Shown piece by piece: positions 62,951 through 64,000 of a DNA stretch of 64,000 nt (positions are counted from its first letter, which is position 1; every line of letters begins with the position of its first letter). The stretch is from positions 297,767 to 361,766 of the forward strand of contig CAWKGV010000008.1 in the NCBI GenBank assembly GCA_963849305.1, in the 5' to 3' direction. The notes below the pieces were generated by a model. The model did no database searches. It was not told the DNA's origin and saw only the letters and a program-made list of their open reading frames with translations. Both the position numbers and the translations under genes were made by a program. The DNA is from CAWKGV01 sp963849305 (GTDB lineage Bacteria; Pseudomonadota; Alphaproteobacteria; Acetobacterales; Acetobacteraceae).

Positions 62951-63226
62951 TTATGTAGGCAAGCCAAGTCTTTTGCGCATTTCTACTCGCATTTCATGCA
63001 ATAACATAGTTTGATCGGCCAAGTGATTGGTTATATCTAGTTGTCTTAAGTGCGGCCTTATTTTCTCAATATTATTGCGGTATTCTTCTCGTTCTAAAAG
63101 ATGAACACCCGCATCGTGGTTTTGAAGCGATTTCCAAGCGTCCGGCTCTAACTTCTTGGCAAGCTCGATCGCTCGCGAGACTTCGTCGGCGCTGAATTTT
63201 CTGATTTTCAAGGGCGGCGGCAGCAT
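62951..63226 (-). CDS. Small charged hypothetical protein upstream of the exoprotein
   Basis: 91 residues and intact: the N-terminal KIRKFSADEVSRAIELAKKL and an all-helical, highly charged remainder (EYRNNIEKIRPHLRQLD). The family is unknown to me. Its codons are notably AT-richer than the surroundings. It lies 34 bases before the exoprotein start on the same strand, so it may be a partner or chaperone; no direct evidence for function. Confidence 0.6.
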   Translation of the reverse strand: MLPPPLKIRKFSADEVSRAIELAKKLEPDAWKSLQNHDAGVHLLEREEYRNNIEKIRPHLRQLDITNHLADQTMLLHEMRVEMRKRLGLPT

Positions 63227-63467
63227 TGTTCCCTCCTCATCCTCATCGGGGTCGGTAAAGTTCTAACGAATGACATTCAAACGGCGCATCCGCTGCTCAT
63301 AGCAGAGGAAGTTCCGCAGGCATTCGTCTAACACGAGACGTTTCTAAATCAGAGCGTCTGCGTCCGATGCCAGACCAGAACCAGCTGACGAAGCTGAAGG
63401 CGGGGGTCATGGCCACCTCTCGCGAAGCATGGCCCGAGCTTACCGGCTTCGCTCCGGGGTCATTTGG
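63227..63467. other. Intergenic region with a weak 42-codon ORF
   Basis: No convincing gene. A small plus-strand frame (63367-63495, starting MPDQNQLTKLKAGVM) has no clear ribosome binding site and overlaps the methyltransferase end. Confidence 0.3.
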
Positions 63468-64000
63468 TTACTGTTGCGGCGTAGATATGAAATGAGACGC
63501 CGGCACACCAGCTCCCCCAACCCTATCCCCCACCGCCAACAACACCCGGTTCACCCCCTCCATCGCCCGGAACGTCTCCCCCCACGCCACGGCGAACCCC
63601 TCCCGGCTCGCTCCGCGCGTGGCCAGCGCCTCCGCGATCTCCCCCACGCACCGCTGGCCGTCGATCAGCCGCAAATCGCCGGCGCCAGCGCCGGCAAGGC
63701 GAGGGGCATCCGCAGCCCGTCCATCACCATCACCAGCCGTCCGTCCGGCCCGATCCCGCGCGCCAGCTCCTCGCCGGACATCTCGCGCGCTACCGGGACC
63801 GCCTCCGCCGCCATCGGGTCGGCCCGCGCGATCGGCTCCGCCACCCGCCGGCAGTAAACCGTGTGCGCGCTCATGTTGCCGGCCAGCGCCTCGGCTACCG
63901 CTGCCCGCGCGATCGGGTCCAACGCCCCCACTCGCGCCCGCAGCCGCGGGTCGGGCAACAAGGCGGCGGGGTCGTAGCGCAGCGGCTCGATCCAGCAGCA
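63468..64000 (-). CDS. SAM-dependent methyltransferase-associated C-terminal region, partial and frameshifted
   Basis: The gene enters from the right edge, so only the C-terminal portion is seen. WIEPLRYDPAALLPDPRLRA, AEALAGNMSAHTVYCRRVAE and MDGLRMPLALPALAPAI are typical of the C-terminal domain of a class I methyltransferase common in Acetobacteraceae. The frame then slips near 63670 (expected PAILRLIDGQRCVGEIAEAL) and resumes to end at 63468. The enzyme's methyl-transfer domain is outside the window, so no substrate can be given. Confidence 0.6.
   Translation of the reverse strand, partial: LLDRAAALRPRRLVARPAAAGASGGVGPDRAGSGSRGAGRQHERAHGLLPAGGGADRAGRPDGGGGGPGSARDVRRGAGARDRAGRTAGDGDGRAADAPRLAGAGAGDLRLIDGQRCVGEIAEALATRGASREGFAVAWGETFRAMEGVNRVLLAVGDRVGGAGVPASHFISTPQQ

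Noticed and set aside
63367..63495. 42-codon plus-strand ORF
   Set aside because: No ribosome binding site, overlaps the methyltransferase end, no recognisable features.
1..64000. CRISPR arrays, tRNA and rRNA genes
   Set aside because: No regularly spaced repeats, CCA-type tRNA ends or rRNA core sequences were seen by eye; a tRNA scan was not possible.

Overview
The window is high-GC DNA from an alphaproteobacterium, most likely Rhodospirillales/Acetobacteraceae. This is an inference from gene content: rpoH next to rluD with a divergent DUF6476-type protein, a lanthanide-type methanol dehydrogenase locus, a bdhA-patatin pair, and several families common in that group. No rRNA, tRNA or CRISPR array was seen. 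The left edge cuts a Baeyer-Villiger-type monooxygenase and the right edge cuts a methyltransferase.

Layout. 1-11 kb: asparagine synthetase and a glycosyltransferase, YgfZ, a nuclease-fold hypothetical protein with a decayed second copy beside it, a pseudokinase/membrane-protein pair, rpoH with a clear promoter, rluD, and a DUF6476 protein. 11-25 kb: one long minus-strand operon that once joined a cytochrome oxidase assembly factor (CtaG), an HbpS-like protein, a cytochrome c, XoxF, XoxJ, a second cytochrome c, CoxB with a fused cytochrome c domain, a CoxA-CoxC fusion and a small membrane protein. It reads as a dedicated methanol-to-oxygen respiratory chain, now in ruins. IS1182 sits in coxB, an IS5-type element sits in the second cytochrome gene, IS110 lies between cytochrome and xoxJ, and there are nonsense codons, frameshifts and an internal deletion. 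25-34 kb: a second, intact, tightly packed minus-strand operon of ten genes (LysR, ModA-like protein, cytochrome b, Tat molybdoenzyme, three glycosyltransferases, radical SAM/SPASM protein, nucleoside phosphorylase, DoxX) with no assigned product. 34-38 kb: an overlapping bdhA, patatin and adenylate cyclase operon. 38-44.5 kb: CmcJ-like oxygenase, GST with TetR, haloacid dehalogenase, GNAT plus FAD oxidoreductase, and dihydropyrimidinase.

44.5-50.4 kb is an accessory insertion between a full dihydropyrimidinase gene and a 3' fragment of a related one. It holds a 26-codon ORF with a strong ribosome binding site, an Mrr-like nuclease split by an IS66-type element, two HEPN-type proteins around a broken tyrosine integrase, and an IS630 remnant. 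50.5-59.6 kb: alpha/beta hydrolase, aminotransferase, gamma-glutamyltransferase, DsbA-like protein, an AraC/GyrI regulator and a run of small SRPBCC, VOC and YCII proteins with a frameshifted ECF sigma factor. 59.9-63.2 kb: a broken calcium-binding exoprotein joined to a DUF29 fragment.

Single-base frameshifts are very common and clustered (11-25, 44-50, 51.9 and 58-64 kb). Some may be assembly errors. The three IS insertions with matching target duplications (IS1182, IS5, IS66) are real structural events.
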